From NCBI RefSeq assembly GCF_005671395.1, contig NZ_CP040428.1:4154001-4218000 (forward strand): a stretch of 64,000 nt of DNA, written 5' to 3'. The notes under the pieces are model-generated. The model was given only the letters and a program-made list of their open reading frames with translations. It searched no databases and was not told where the DNA came from. Positions 9,468-17,815 of this stretch are shown one piece after another. A program made the translations under genes and the position numbers. How positions within the stretch are numbered: the first letter of the stretch is position 1; every line of letters starts with the position of its first letter. Origin of the DNA: Jejubacter calystegiae (GTDB lineage Bacteria; Pseudomonadota; Gammaproteobacteria; Enterobacterales; Enterobacteriaceae).

Positions 9468-9557
9468 GCTCGCCTCAGCCCGCCAGCGGCGGCAATCAAC
9501 GCTTAAGCGCCATGGACTGCACCGTCAAGGGGCGCAAACTGCCCGGCGATTGTGCAG

Positions 9558-10754
9558 TCAGTCGTCGGGCCATAGCCCGGAAAGGGTCAGCATAGCCCGG
9601 GCTATTTCCACCATGCGACGGTTCTGGTCCATCGCCAGCTTGCGTAGCTGCTGCCAGGCCTGCTCTTCACTCATCCCCTGATGGCGAATTAACAGCGCTT
9701 TCGCTTTATCGATAACTTTGCGCTCTTCCAGGGTGGTCTGTAGGGAGGCTAACTGACGGCTCAAAGTTTCCAGCTCCCGGGCCTGCTGGCGCACCAGCGG
9801 CAGCAAATGACGATTTGGAGGCTGGGCCATATCGTCGCTGGCATGGCTCGCCACCCAGCGGGCGAAAGCGGGTTCATCCTGGCTTTCTGCTTCCCGGACA
9901 GAGGCCAGCGCTGCCGCGGCCAGCGCCATCAACTGGCCGATCAGGCTTTCTTCCAGCTCACGCAGGGCATCGATACGTCGGGTCTGGAGCTCAAACCAGC
10001 GCAGGGTGGCCGTCCCCTTTTCCGGTAGCCGGGTGCAGGCGATGCGCCGTAGCTGCTCTGTTTCCAGACAGGCCTCGCCGCGCTGATGGAAGCGGGCCAC
10101 GGTCACCGGATCCGCCAGCGCCAGAAACGCGGCAAAGCAGCGCTGCTGGCCATCGATACGATCCACCAGTTGCTGGCGCAGTTCTGCCGTGAAACTGCCC
10201 CCGGTGAAGCCAATGGCCCCCAGCGCCCGCTCCTGGCCAACCAGCTCCTTCCCCTGCATAAAGCTGTAAAGCGCCGTCAGCCCCTGGACCACCTCCCGGG
10301 ATTCCAGCGCTTCGCTGGCTTCCGGCACCAGGCTCAGCAGATGACGAATGGCGCAGTTGAAGCACGACATCGCCTCTTGTGCGGCGACCTCGCCCCGGCT
10401 CAGTCGCTGGCGCAGTTCAGGCAGTTGATCCAGCGCCCACAGGGCGCAGGCCAGTCGGGAACAAAAAGCGCCGCTCAGGGCCGCGGGCGGCGATGGCAGC
10501 CCCGCCTGAAAACCGGCCGTCGCCTGCTGCGTTTCCCGGGCGCTCTGCACCCGCTCCCGGGCGAACAGCTCACCGCCGGAGCACAGCCAGATATTGGAAG
10601 CGCCGCGTTCGCGCTGAAGCAGATGCACCAGATGGCTGATTTGCCCGGCCCAGTGGCCAATATCCAGCACTCGGGAAAGCTGGGCCTGCTGGCGTTCGCG
10701 TGCCGCCAGGAACCAGGCGCGCGCATCGCCTGGCGGCGGGGACGTGGTCGTCAT
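9558..10754 (-). CDS. nasR: Nitrate-responsive transcription antiterminator NasR
   Basis: 398 residues. The N-terminal two thirds is a NIT (nitrate/nitrite-sensing) all-helical domain (LVHLLQRERGASNIWLCSGG). The C-terminal ~70 residues are an ANTAR RNA-binding domain (ERKVIDKAKALLIRHQGMSEEQAWQQLRKLAMDQNRRMVEIARAML). In Klebsiella NasR binds hairpins in the nasF leader RNA when nitrate or nitrite is present and lets polymerase pass the attenuator; matching hairpins and terminator are found here directly downstream. ATG 10754 has Shine-Dalgarno GGAGGGAG. The gene ends about 90 bp before the nasF sigma-54 promoter and is divergent from ychN. Confidence 0.94.
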   Translation of the reverse strand: MTTTSPPPGDARAWFLAARERQQAQLSRVLDIGHWAGQISHLVHLLQRERGASNIWLCSGGELFARERVQSARETQQATAGFQAGLPSPPAALSGAFCSRLACALWALDQLPELRQRLSRGEVAAQEAMSCFNCAIRHLLSLVPEASEALESREVVQGLTALYSFMQGKELVGQERALGAIGFTGGSFTAELRQQLVDRIDGQQRCFAAFLALADPVTVARFHQRGEACLETEQLRRIACTRLPEKGTATLRWFELQTRRIDALRELEESLIGQLMALAAAALASVREAESQDEPAFARWVASHASDDMAQPPNRHLLPLVRQQARELETLSRQLASLQTTLEERKVIDKAKALLIRHQGMSEEQAWQQLRKLAMDQNRRMVEIARAMLTLSGLWPDD

Positions 10755-10765
10755 ATACTCCCTCC

Positions 10766-10782
10766 GAAATAACCGTTATTTC
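10766..10782. promoter_or_regulatory. Perfect 8+8 bp inverted repeat between nasR and ychN
   Basis: GAAATAAC-C-GTTATTTC is an exact palindrome with a one-base centre, lying 12 bp from the nasR start and 41 bp from the ychN start. The size and symmetry fit a dimeric DNA-binding protein, or an RNA hairpin at the nasR 5' end. The binding factor is unknown. Confidence 0.5.
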
Positions 10783-10823
10783 AGAGCAAGCAAAAGTCAT
10801 GCCCGCCCGGGCAGGGAGAGAAA

Positions 10824-11177
10824 ATGCAAAAGATCGTGATTATCGCCAACGGCGCCGCCTACGGCAGCGAGTCTCTGTTTAACAGCCTGCGGCTGGCCAT
10901 TGCGCTGCGCGAGCAGAACATCCAGCCGGAAGTGAAGCTGTTTTTAATGTCCGATGCGGTGACCGCCGGACTGCGCGGCCAGAACCCCACCGAGGGCTAC
11001 AACATCCAACAGATGCTGGAGATTCTGACCGCTCAGGACGTGCCCGTGAAACTGTGTAAGACCTGCGCCGACGGCCGCGGCGTCAGCGCCCTACCGCTGG
11101 TGGATGGCGTGGAGATAGGTACTCTGGTGGAACTGGCTGAATGGACCCTGGCGGCCGATAAGGTGCTGACTTTCTGA
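10824..11177 (+). CDS. ychN: YchN, DsrE/DsrF-like small sulfur-relay family protein
   Basis: 117 residues, the length and sequence expected of enterobacterial YchN (MQKIVIIANGAAYGSE start; conserved LCKTCADGRG with two Cys near residues 74 and 77). DsrE/F-like proteins form oligomeric alpha/beta sheets and often take part in sulfur transfer; YchN itself has no proven function. ATG 10824 has Shine-Dalgarno GGGAG. It is convergent with chaC, with only 4 bp between their stops. Confidence 0.92.
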   Translation: MQKIVIIANGAAYGSESLFNSLRLAIALREQNIQPEVKLFLMSDAVTAGLRGQNPTEGYNIQQMLEILTAQDVPVKLCKTCADGRGVSALPLVDGVEIGTLVELAEWTLAADKVLTF

Positions 11178-11181
11178 GCCA

Positions 11182-11859
11182 TTAACGTTCCGGCGCCGTA
11201 CCGCTGACGCCCTGAATGGCGCGCACCTCAGCCAGTAGATCGTCAAGGTTGCTGTCGTGCATACCGAGTTTGCCCAGCGTTTGCTCCAGCGAGAACAGAT
11301 ACTGGGCATTGCTGCCAAGGGGACCGCAGGCCGCGGCAATCAGCGGCGCCACTACCCGCGCCCGGGTGTCTGACTCATAGAGCGGATGGCGGGGGTCCAT
11401 GGTAAACACCAACGCATTCACGGTACGGCCATCGTCCAACCGCAGCGGACACCAGCGCGGCAGATAACAGCCAGTGATCATCTCGCGCTTCCACAGTAGC
11501 GTCAGCTCCTGCTCCAGGGTCGCTTCCGGCAACCGGAAGGCCACGCCGGTGGTGCGGCCGCCCTCTTTAAGCGCCAGCATGCGCCCGGGCTGGCTGGCAG
11601 TGCCGCGCCCGGCGGTGAGCCGCAGGCAAAAAGCCCGGTGCCACCCTTCCAGAGAGCCGGTAGCTGACTCTTCATACTCCAGCGCCGGGTTCCACATCAG
11701 GGAGCCATAGCCAAAGATCCACACTGGCCCCCCGGGACGGCAGGCCAGGGTTGCGGCCAGCGATGCCGCCCGCTGTTCGACCGACCAGAGTAATGAAGAT
11801 TCAATGGTACCAAAGGCGGTACTACAATCTGCGTTAGCTAAAAAATCGCGTGTGATCAC
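11182..11859 (-). CDS. chaC: ChaC, glutathione-specific gamma-glutamylcyclotransferase
   Basis: Cytosolic enzyme that splits glutathione to 5-oxoproline and Cys-Gly. The substrate-binding YGSL motif is in VWIFGYGSLMWNP, and the rest follows E. coli ChaC closely (AFCLRLTAGRGTASQPGRMLALKEGG; LLWKREMITGCYLP). A longer frame runs upstream to 11922, but I choose GTG at 11859: it gives VITRDFLANADC, matching the E. coli start, with a strong AGGGGGA Shine-Dalgarno 5-10 bases upstream. That gives 225 residues. The C-terminus (SGTAPER) is shorter than in E. coli. Here chaC is divergent from chaA, and chaB, which lies between them in E. coli, is missing. Confidence 0.92.
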   Translation of the reverse strand: MITRDFLANADCSTAFGTIESSLLWSVEQRAASLAATLACRPGGPVWIFGYGSLMWNPALEYEESATGSLEGWHRAFCLRLTAGRGTASQPGRMLALKEGGRTTGVAFRLPEATLEQELTLLWKREMITGCYLPRWCPLRLDDGRTVNALVFTMDPRHPLYESDTRARVVAPLIAAACGPLGSNAQYLFSLEQTLGKLGMHDSNLDDLLAEVRAIQGVSGTAPER

Positions 11860-12104
11860 CCGTATCCCCCTGCTTAGCGTTACTGCATCCCGGCCAGTCA
11901 GGAGCCTTCCCGGCTCGCGCATGCCCTGCCTGTGCGCGCGCTATTTCGACCATAGAAAATTACGGCGTCGCTGACAAGGGGCACTTTGATACTTTTTGGC
12001 TCCCCCGCGATATTATCCTTAACCTGACGGAGCACCCGCCTCCTGACGCATACTTTTTACTGATAAATCACCAATACCGGTTCTGAGTCGCCTTTTCCCT
12101 TATC

Positions 12105-12194
12105 ATGACTGACGACACCAGTATGGACACCCACACGCCAGATAAGTATCAACTGTCTGAATACGGGCACAAGTTCTGGGGGAAATCGCCATGA
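12105..12194 (+). CDS. Candidate 29-residue small ORF upstream of chaA
   Basis: ATG 12105 opens 29 codons ending at TGA 12192-12194 (contains DKYQLSEYGHKFWGK). An internal ATG at 12123 would give 23 residues. Its stop overlaps the ATG of the next small ORF (ATGA), the arrangement used for translational coupling. No family was recognised and no clear Shine-Dalgarno precedes the first ATG. I recall that a small leader gene upstream of chaA has been annotated in E. coli, but could not verify it or its sequence. Confidence 0.3.
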   Translation: MTDDTSMDTHTPDKYQLSEYGHKFWGKSP

Positions 12195-12253
12195 AAATCT
12201 TATCCTCGCCGCACGGCGAGTCATCAGCAGGGCTCAGACAGTTCTACAGATAA
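12191..12253 (+). CDS. Candidate 20-residue small ORF with good ribosome site, chaA leader
   Basis: ATG 12191 reads MKILSSPHGESSAGLRQFYR and stops with TAA at 12251-12253. GGGGGA lies about 6 bases upstream, a good Shine-Dalgarno. A hairpin CTCGCC-GCAC-GGCGAG (12205-12220) lies inside it. It sits 211 bp before chaA and could be a leader peptide, or chance in a long 5' region. Confidence 0.35.
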   Translation: MKILSSPHGESSAGLRQFYR

Positions 12254-12464
12254 TAAAATTATAACTCATTGATTAACATATAATTTAAAAGCTATTATAC
12301 GATTTATCAGGCGATTAAAGAAAATATCCCTAAAGTAGTAAAATTTAGTAAAAAAACGCAGCATTTAGCAAAATATCTGCTATTTTATCGAGTATTCATG
12401 GTTTTACTATAATGACTGCTGGTAACGGCAGGCTATTCACCTGCGATAATAGGGAGAATTACAA

Positions 12465-13565
12465 TTGACAAAACAGCATGAGGCGGTAAAAACCCGCCAC
12501 AAGGAGACCACCCTCATCTTCCCGGTTGTGGCACTGGTGGTGCTCGCGATGTGGGGCTCCAGCCAGTCGCTGCCGGCCATCGCCGGTATTAACCTCCTGG
12601 CGCTGGTCGCCATTCTGAGCAGCGCTTTTAGCGTGGTACGTCACGCCGACGTGCTTGCCCACCGACTGGGCGAACCCTACGGCTCTCTGATTCTCAGTCT
12701 GTCGGTAGTGATTCTTGAAGTCAGCCTGATCTCGGCGCTGATGGCCACCGGCGACGCCGCCCCAACCCTGATGCGTGACACACTCTACTCTATCATTATG
12801 ATTGTCACCGGCGGTCTGGTCGGATTCGCATTGCTGATGGGCGGGCGCAAATTCGCCACTCAGTACGTCAACCTGTTCGGTATTAAGCAGTATCTGATCG
12901 CCATGTTCCCGCTGGCGGTAATTGTGCTGGTGTTCCCCATGGCGCTGCCGGGGGCGAACTTCACTATCGGCCAGTCGCTGTTAGTCGCCCTGATTTCCGC
13001 CGCCATGTATGGCGTATTTCTGCTGATCCAGACCCGCACTCACCAGAGCCTGTTCGTTTACGAGCACGAAGACGAAGCGGATGACGACGATCCGCATCAC
13101 GGCAAACCTTCTGCGCACAGCAGCGCCTGGCACACCGTCTGGCTGATCGTCCATCTGATTGCTGTGATTGCAGTCACCAAGATGAACGCCGTGCCGCTGG
13201 AAAACCTGCTGACCTGGATGAACGCCCCGGTAGCCTTCACCGGTTTCCTGGTAGCACTACTGATTCTGTCGCCGGAAGGGCTTGGCGCCATTAAAGCGGT
13301 GCTGAATAACCAGGTACAGCGCGCCATGAACCTGTTCTTCGGTTCGGTGCTGGCGACCATCTCCCTGACGGTGCCTACAGTGACCCTGATCGCCATTATC
13401 ACCGGCAATGAGCTGATCTTCGCACTGGGCGCCCCGGAGATGATTGTGATGCTGGCCTCGCTGGTGTTGTGCCAGATATCCTTTTCTACCGGCCGTACTA
13501 ACGTGCTGAACGGTGCAGCGCATCTGGCGCTGTTTGCCGCCTATCTGATGACGATTTTCGCCTGA
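12465..13565 (+). CDS. chaA: ChaA, sodium-potassium/proton antiporter
   Basis: Inner-membrane Ca2+/cation antiporter family protein that exports Na+, K+ or Ca2+ in exchange for protons, important at alkaline pH. 366 residues, nearly colinear with E. coli ChaA. Both alpha-repeats are seen (LGEPYGSLILSLSVVILEVSLISALM and LLILSPEGLGAIKAVLNN), joined by an acidic, His-rich cytoplasmic loop (EHEDEADDDDPHHGK). The start is TTG at 12465 with AGGGAG about 8 bases upstream; it gives the expected N-terminus (EAVKTRHKETTL) and no ATG fits better. A strong hairpin follows the stop. Confidence 0.95.
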   Translation: MTKQHEAVKTRHKETTLIFPVVALVVLAMWGSSQSLPAIAGINLLALVAILSSAFSVVRHADVLAHRLGEPYGSLILSLSVVILEVSLISALMATGDAAPTLMRDTLYSIIMIVTGGLVGFALLMGGRKFATQYVNLFGIKQYLIAMFPLAVIVLVFPMALPGANFTIGQSLLVALISAAMYGVFLLIQTRTHQSLFVYEHEDEADDDDPHHGKPSAHSSAWHTVWLIVHLIAVIAVTKMNAVPLENLLTWMNAPVAFTGFLVALLILSPEGLGAIKAVLNNQVQRAMNLFFGSVLATISLTVPTVTLIAIITGNELIFALGAPEMIVMLASLVLCQISFSTGRTNVLNGAAHLALFAAYLMTIFA

Positions 13566-13568
13566 GTT

Positions 13569-13600
13569 GTAACAGGGGCCGCACCTGCGGCCCCTGTTAC
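13569..13600. terminator. Strong hairpin between convergent chaA and nrfG
   Basis: GTAACAGGGGCCGC-ACCT-GCGGCCCCTGTTAC is a perfect 14-bp stem. It lies directly after chaA and includes the nrfG stop codon, so it may serve both strands. Neither side has a T-tract, so termination would be less efficient than at a canonical site. Confidence 0.7.
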
Positions 13601-14118
13601 TTCGCCTCATCCGCCAGCCTCTGTGCCATACCTATCGCCTCTACCAGCCGCTGACGATTAACCCGCGGCGACGGCGTATCCAGCACTCGCGTCCATAACG
13701 TTATCGCCCGTGAATAATCGGCGTGCAGAAACGCATCCGACGCCAGCAGCATCAGTGCCGTCACTTCATCCGGCTCGGCCGCCAGCGCGCTATCGATCCA
13801 CTGCCGTACCTCTGGCGTCAGCTGTTGCCCGTTCTGATAGTAAAGCGCCACGGCCAGCGCCGCATAAAGTCGGGCATCGCCGCCACGCAGCGTCAGCGCC
13901 TGACGATAAGCAAATAGTGCCTGCGGATAGCGGTCATCGAGCATCAGCCTGTCGCCCAGCAAAGCCCAGTCATCACCGCTTTGTGGGACGGGCTGAGATA
14001 CCGACAGCGGCCGTTTTTCCTGCTGCGCCATCACCTTCTGCCAGCGTGGCGCCAGCGCCAGACCGCAGAGTACCAGCAGCGTAATAACCAACAGAGTACG
14101 CCAGCCCCCCATGGTCAT
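13597..14118 (-). CDS. nrfG: NrfG, TPR subunit of the formate-dependent nitrite reductase haem lyase
   Basis: NrfE, NrfF and NrfG attach the unusual active-site haem to the CWSCK motif of NrfA; NrfG is the TPR-containing, CcmH-C-like component facing the periplasm. I use ATG 14118 (Shine-Dalgarno AGGAGG six bases upstream), giving 173 residues; a longer frame to 14373 only overlaps nrfF. One N-terminal membrane anchor (WRTLLVITLLVLCGLALA) is followed by TPR-like helices (GDDWALLGDRLMLDDRYPQALFAYRQAL, ARLYAALAVALYYQNG). It starts inside the nrfF stop (ATGA). Confidence 0.88.
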   Translation of the reverse strand: MTMGGWRTLLVITLLVLCGLALAPRWQKVMAQQEKRPLSVSQPVPQSGDDWALLGDRLMLDDRYPQALFAYRQALTLRGGDARLYAALAVALYYQNGQQLTPEVRQWIDSALAAEPDEVTALMLLASDAFLHADYSRAITLWTRVLDTPSPRVNRQRLVEAIGMAQRLADEAK

Positions 14119-14507
14119 TGTCGCCTCCTGTGGTAACGCCACAGCGCCACCGCCAGGGCGACCAGCAGTAACGACGGAAACAGCCACAACACCAGCGCCG
14201 CGCCGCGCCACGGCGGCTGGTAACGGACAAAATCCCCATAGCGTTCGGTCATATAACCGGTGATCTCCTGCTCGCTCTTCCCCTGTTCCGCCATCGCGAA
14301 GACCTGATGACGCATGGCAACCGCCACCGGCGCTGTCGACTCCAGCAGACTCTGGTTCTGGCACTGGGGGCAACGCAGCCTGCCAGAAATCGCCAGCGCC
14401 CTGTCCTGTACCTCTGGCGAACTAAAGCGCCAGGTATCCACGACCTCCGCCAACGCCCCCGTCGTCACCAGGCACCACAGCATCAGGCTCCAGGCCAGTC
14501 TCCTCAT
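14115..14507 (-). CDS. nrfF: NrfF, CcmH-like thioredox subunit of the Nrf haem lyase
   Basis: 130 residues. A signal peptide (MRRLAWSLMLWCLVTTGALA) precedes the CcmH/NrfF domain with redox motif LRCPQCQNQSLLES, which keeps the apocytochrome cysteines reduced for haem attachment; a C-terminal membrane helix (ALVLWLFPSLLLVALAVALW) anchors it. It overlaps nrfE by 4 bp upstream and nrfG by ATGA downstream. The choice of NrfF over a general CcmH follows from the operon. Confidence 0.92.
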   Translation of the reverse strand: MRRLAWSLMLWCLVTTGALAEVVDTWRFSSPEVQDRALAISGRLRCPQCQNQSLLESTAPVAVAMRHQVFAMAEQGKSEQEITGYMTERYGDFVRYQPPWRGAALVLWLFPSLLLVALAVALWRYHRRRQ

Positions 14508-16219
14508 TGCCGCTTTCTCCCCGCTCCACTAAATGCCGCACCCAGCAGCATCAATACCCCTCCCCCCCAGACCAGCCGGACGCCACTCTGTACATAAAGA
14601 CGCACCGCATAACGGCCGGGGGCGGGCTTTTCCCCCACCAGCGCGTACCAGTCGCGCCAGCCGTTGGTGGCCGTATCCGGTTCAAACATCTGCTGCCCAC
14701 GGACGCTATAAAAACGCCGCTCCGGCCGCAGGGTGGCTATCGGCACGGTATCATCACGCCAGACGCCGATGGTGAGCTGCTCAGCGCTATAGTTTCCTGC
14801 CGCCAGAAGACGTGTTTCCTGAAGCGTAAAGCGGTAACCGGCCAGAGTGACGCTCTCACCCGGCATTAGCAATACGCTCACCTCCTGCTTAAGTAACGCG
14901 GCACTGGCGATACCGGCAGCGCAGACTAATACCCCACTATGGGCCAGCCATGTCGGCCAACGGCCTCTGCGGCTTGCGGCCAGCATCAGCACTATCCCCA
15001 CCAGCGCGAAGGGCAACAGCACCAGGTTAAACCAGGGCGCCCCCACCGAGATCTGCCCACCGCCGGTCAGCCGGTACAGAATGGGGAATAGCGTACCGAT
15101 CAACACCACCAGCGCACTGGCGACAAACAGCCACAGGCCCCCCACCAGCCAGACGCTGGGTGCGGGCCCGTCCGGCATCCGGCGGTAGCGCCAGGCGCTA
15201 ACGGCAAACGCCGACAGCGCCCCCAGGCTCAATAGCGCAAACAGCGCCAGCAGCGGCAGCCCGCGCGTCTCATCCAGCGCAAAGGCATGTACCGACATTA
15301 ATATGCCCGAACGCACGATAAAGGTACCCAACAGCGTCAGTAGCCCGGTCGCCAGCACCAGTAGCGTGGCGCTGCGGCTTAAATGGCCGCTGCGGCGCAT
15401 AACGACCAGCGCGTGCAGACTGGCGATGCCGGTCAGCCAGGGCAGAAGCGATGCATTCTCGACCGGGTCCCAAAACCACCATCCCCCCCAGCCCAGCTCA
15501 CTCCAGGCCCACCAGGACCCCAGGATCATACCGGCGGTCAACAGACTCCAGGAAATGGCCACGTTACGCAGACACAAGCGAGCCAGCGCGACAGGCGCGG
15601 TCTGGCAAAACAACCCCGCCAGCAGTTGCGCCGCGCTAAACAGAAATCCGGCATAGCTCAGATAGAGCAGCGGCGGATGCATTAGCAGCGCGGGATGTTG
15701 CAACATGGGATTGAGATCGCGCCCGTCCAGCGGAGCGGGAAACTGGCGGGCGAAAGGATCGGACAGGGTCACAATAAACAGCAGTAGCGCAACCTGGATA
15801 ATCGAGCCCAGCGCCAGGGTAAGCCCCTTACGACGTAGCCCCTTCCCCCGCCACCGCCACGCGGCTATCGCCTGCCAGACGGCAAGAGAGAGACTCCATA
15901 GCATCAGCGAGCCTTCATGGCCCCCCCAGGCCGCCGCCAGTCGGAACGGCAGCGCCAGCGCACTATTGCTATGGCTCATCACGTAGTGAAGCGAAAAGTC
16001 ATTCAGCGCCAGGGCCAGCAGTAAAATCAGCATGGCACCGCTCAGCAGCAGCGCCAGCGCAATACTGCTGCCCGCCCGCGCCGCCCCCCTGGGCCGCCAG
16101 TACTGGCGTAAACCGTCAAACAGTATCACCACGCTAAGCGCCAGCCCCAGCAGCAGGCAAAGATAGCCCCCTTCCGCCAGCCAGCTCCCCACGCCGGGCA
16201 GCACTGCAGACTCAGGCAA
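14504..16219 (-). CDS. nrfE: NrfE, CcmF-like cytochrome c haem lyase subunit
   Basis: Polytopic inner-membrane protein of the CcmF/NrfE family, 571 residues from TTG 16219. The tryptophan-rich WWD haem-handling signature is present (ELGWGGWWFWDPVENASLLPWL), with many hydrophobic helices and a periplasmic C-terminal segment before a last helix. The start is uncertain: the TTG overlaps the end of nrfD and has only GGGGCAG about 10 bases upstream; a GTG a few codons in is an alternative. With NrfF and NrfG it should attach the Lys-ligated haem of NrfA. Confidence 0.92.
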   Translation of the reverse strand: MPESAVLPGVGSWLAEGGYLCLLLGLALSVVILFDGLRQYWRPRGAARAGSSIALALLLSGAMLILLLALALNDFSLHYVMSHSNSALALPFRLAAAWGGHEGSLMLWSLSLAVWQAIAAWRWRGKGLRRKGLTLALGSIIQVALLLFIVTLSDPFARQFPAPLDGRDLNPMLQHPALLMHPPLLYLSYAGFLFSAAQLLAGLFCQTAPVALARLCLRNVAISWSLLTAGMILGSWWAWSELGWGGWWFWDPVENASLLPWLTGIASLHALVVMRRSGHLSRSATLLVLATGLLTLLGTFIVRSGILMSVHAFALDETRGLPLLALFALLSLGALSAFAVSAWRYRRMPDGPAPSVWLVGGLWLFVASALVVLIGTLFPILYRLTGGGQISVGAPWFNLVLLPFALVGIVLMLAASRRGRWPTWLAHSGVLVCAAGIASAALLKQEVSVLLMPGESVTLAGYRFTLQETRLLAAGNYSAEQLTIGVWRDDTVPIATLRPERRFYSVRGQQMFEPDTATNGWRDWYALVGEKPAPGRYAVRLYVQSGVRLVWGGGVLMLLGAAFSGAGRKRQ

Positions 16220-17147
16220 GGGTCATCTGCCCCGCGTAGAGAATATAAAAGCGCAGCATCAGGACTCCTACCAGAGAGCAGCCGCAGGCAATCGCCACCT
16301 GAAGCCCGGGCCTGCGCCGGATAGCCCAGCGCGCCAGAATGGGGGCCACAAATCCGAGCCCCACCACGCCCCACCAGAACCAGGCGCTCCAGAATCCCCC
16401 GCCCAGCGCCGCCCCGAACGCCCGGACTTTACCGTCGTCCCCCAGCCACAGCCCGGCAAAAAAGGCCACCAGCAGAAAAATCTCCATTGCCAGGATCGGC
16501 ATTTCCAGGCCATGGAGCCAGTGCAGAGTCCTGGCATGCCGCTCCCGGGCAGCCGCCAGCATGGCGACGGCAAGACCCGATGACAGCCCGGAAAACAGAA
16601 ACAGTGCGGGTAACACGGGATGGTTAAGCATGGGGCGGGAGGTCAATACCGACAGCAGAAAGCCGGTATAAGCCCCCAGCAGCAGCGCCAGCCCCAGCAT
16701 CAGATGTTCCAGCGGTCGCAGCCAGCGCTGAAACCTCTCCAGTAGCGCAACGGCGGGCAACAGCGGCGGCAGCCAACGCCGTACCAGAGCGTTGAGCGGC
16801 GCGCGGAACACCACCGCCAGCCACGCCGCCAGCGTCAGCATATAGATCTGAAACAACATCACCCCCATCGACATCACCGAGGTCAGGCTGTAGTGAAACA
16901 TCAGCTTCCAGAAGGCCCAGGGGCGGGTCAGATGGAAGATGAGTATCAGCAGACCCAGTATCACCGACAGCGGCGCCACCCACAGCGTGGCGCGCATCAC
17001 CGGACTCTGCGGCTCTCCCGCTTCCGGAAGCCCGCGACGCAGCATAATCGCCACCATCACCAACCCCGCCGATATGCCAATCAGAAACAGATAGACGGCA
17101 ATGGGCCAGTCCCAGACAAGTCCTTCAAAATGAAACGCCGATCTCAT
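16212..17147 (-). CDS. nrfD: NrfD, membrane quinol-oxidising subunit of nitrite reductase system
   Basis: 311 residues, PSR/NrfD family with about eight hydrophobic helices (AVYLFLIGISAGLVMVAIMLRRG near the N-terminus). NrfD takes electrons from menaquinol and passes them through NrfC to the pentahaem protein NrfB. ATG 17147 overlaps the nrfC stop by ATGA, and its 3' end overlaps the nrfE start. Confidence 0.93.
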   Translation of the reverse strand: MRSAFHFEGLVWDWPIAVYLFLIGISAGLVMVAIMLRRGLPEAGEPQSPVMRATLWVAPLSVILGLLILIFHLTRPWAFWKLMFHYSLTSVMSMGVMLFQIYMLTLAAWLAVVFRAPLNALVRRWLPPLLPAVALLERFQRWLRPLEHLMLGLALLLGAYTGFLLSVLTSRPMLNHPVLPALFLFSGLSSGLAVAMLAAARERHARTLHWLHGLEMPILAMEIFLLVAFFAGLWLGDDGKVRAFGAALGGGFWSAWFWWGVVGLGFVAPILARWAIRRRPGLQVAIACGCSLVGVLMLRFYILYAGQMTLA

Positions 17148-17815
17148 AGTTTCACCTCGCCATAGCGGAAGGGGACCCGGTAGAGTTTGGGGAGCGTGCC
17201 CAACGCCGGTTTGTAGCGATAGGTGATGCGCGCCGCAATAAGCCGTGCGATGTCGCTTTGTGGATCCTCAAGGTTGCCGAAGATCAACGCCTTTGTCGGG
17301 CAGGCTTCAACGCAGGCGGGCTGCTGCCCCTGCCGGAGACGGGTTTTACGGCAAAAATCACACTTATCGGCAACCCGGGTTTCGGGATGAATAAAACGTA
17401 CCTGATACGGGCAGGCCACGATGCAGTACTGACAACCCACGCAGAGATCGGCATGGACATCGACGATCCCCGTCGCCATATCGCGATATGAGGCGCCAGT
17501 GGGACAGACCGCCACGCAGGGGGCGCGATCGCAGTGCTGGCAGGAGTGGCGGAAGAAGCGATAGCGAGCTTCGGGAAACGCCCCTGTGGGGCCACTGCGA
17601 ATAATCTCCAGCCGCGAGACTGATTCGGGTACCTGATTCACCGTCCGACAGGCATCCATACAGGCAGTACAGCCAATACAGCGCGTTTCATCATGCACCA
17701 TGCCAAGGCGCACACCAGCCCGGTTCTTGCTCTGGGCCAGCACCAGCGGTATGGAAAGCCCCCCTACCGCCAGTACGCCAGCCCCGGCCAGAAAACGACG
17801 ACGGGAACAGCTCAT
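17144..17815 (-). CDS. nrfC: NrfC, periplasmic four-cluster ferredoxin subunit
   Basis: 223 residues. Tat signal SRRRFLAGAGVLAVGGLSIPL, then four cysteine sets for 4Fe-4S clusters (CIGCTACMDAC; CQHCDRAPCVAVC; CVGCQYCIVAC; CDFC...CVEAC). It transfers electrons from NrfD to NrfB in the periplasm. It is linked to nrfB by an ATGA overlap upstream and to nrfD in the same way downstream. The sequence resembles DmsB/HybA-type proteins; the operon decides the name. Confidence 0.94.
   Translation of the reverse strand: MSCSRRRFLAGAGVLAVGGLSIPLVLAQSKNRAGVRLGMVHDETRCIGCTACMDACRTVNQVPESVSRLEIIRSGPTGAFPEARYRFFRHSCQHCDRAPCVAVCPTGASYRDMATGIVDVHADLCVGCQYCIVACPYQVRFIHPETRVADKCDFCRKTRLRQGQQPACVEACPTKALIFGNLEDPQSDIARLIAARITYRYKPALGTLPKLYRVPFRYGEVKL

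Larger units (their letters stand above)
11860..12464. other. chaC-chaA intergenic region, 605 bp
   Basis: Divergent control region. The left half (to about 12230) has normal base composition and holds the two small ORFs. The right half (12240-12420) is very AT-rich, with runs such as ATAATAAAATTATAA and several possible -10 elements, as in H-NS-bound promoter DNA. No transcription start could be chosen and no further gene is seen. Confidence 0.6.

Noticed and set aside
9506-9556. NtrC activator sites upstream of the nasF sigma-54 promoter
   Set aside because: TGCAC-containing half sites exist at both places, but spacing and symmetry match the consensus too poorly to annotate; noted only in the promoter entry.
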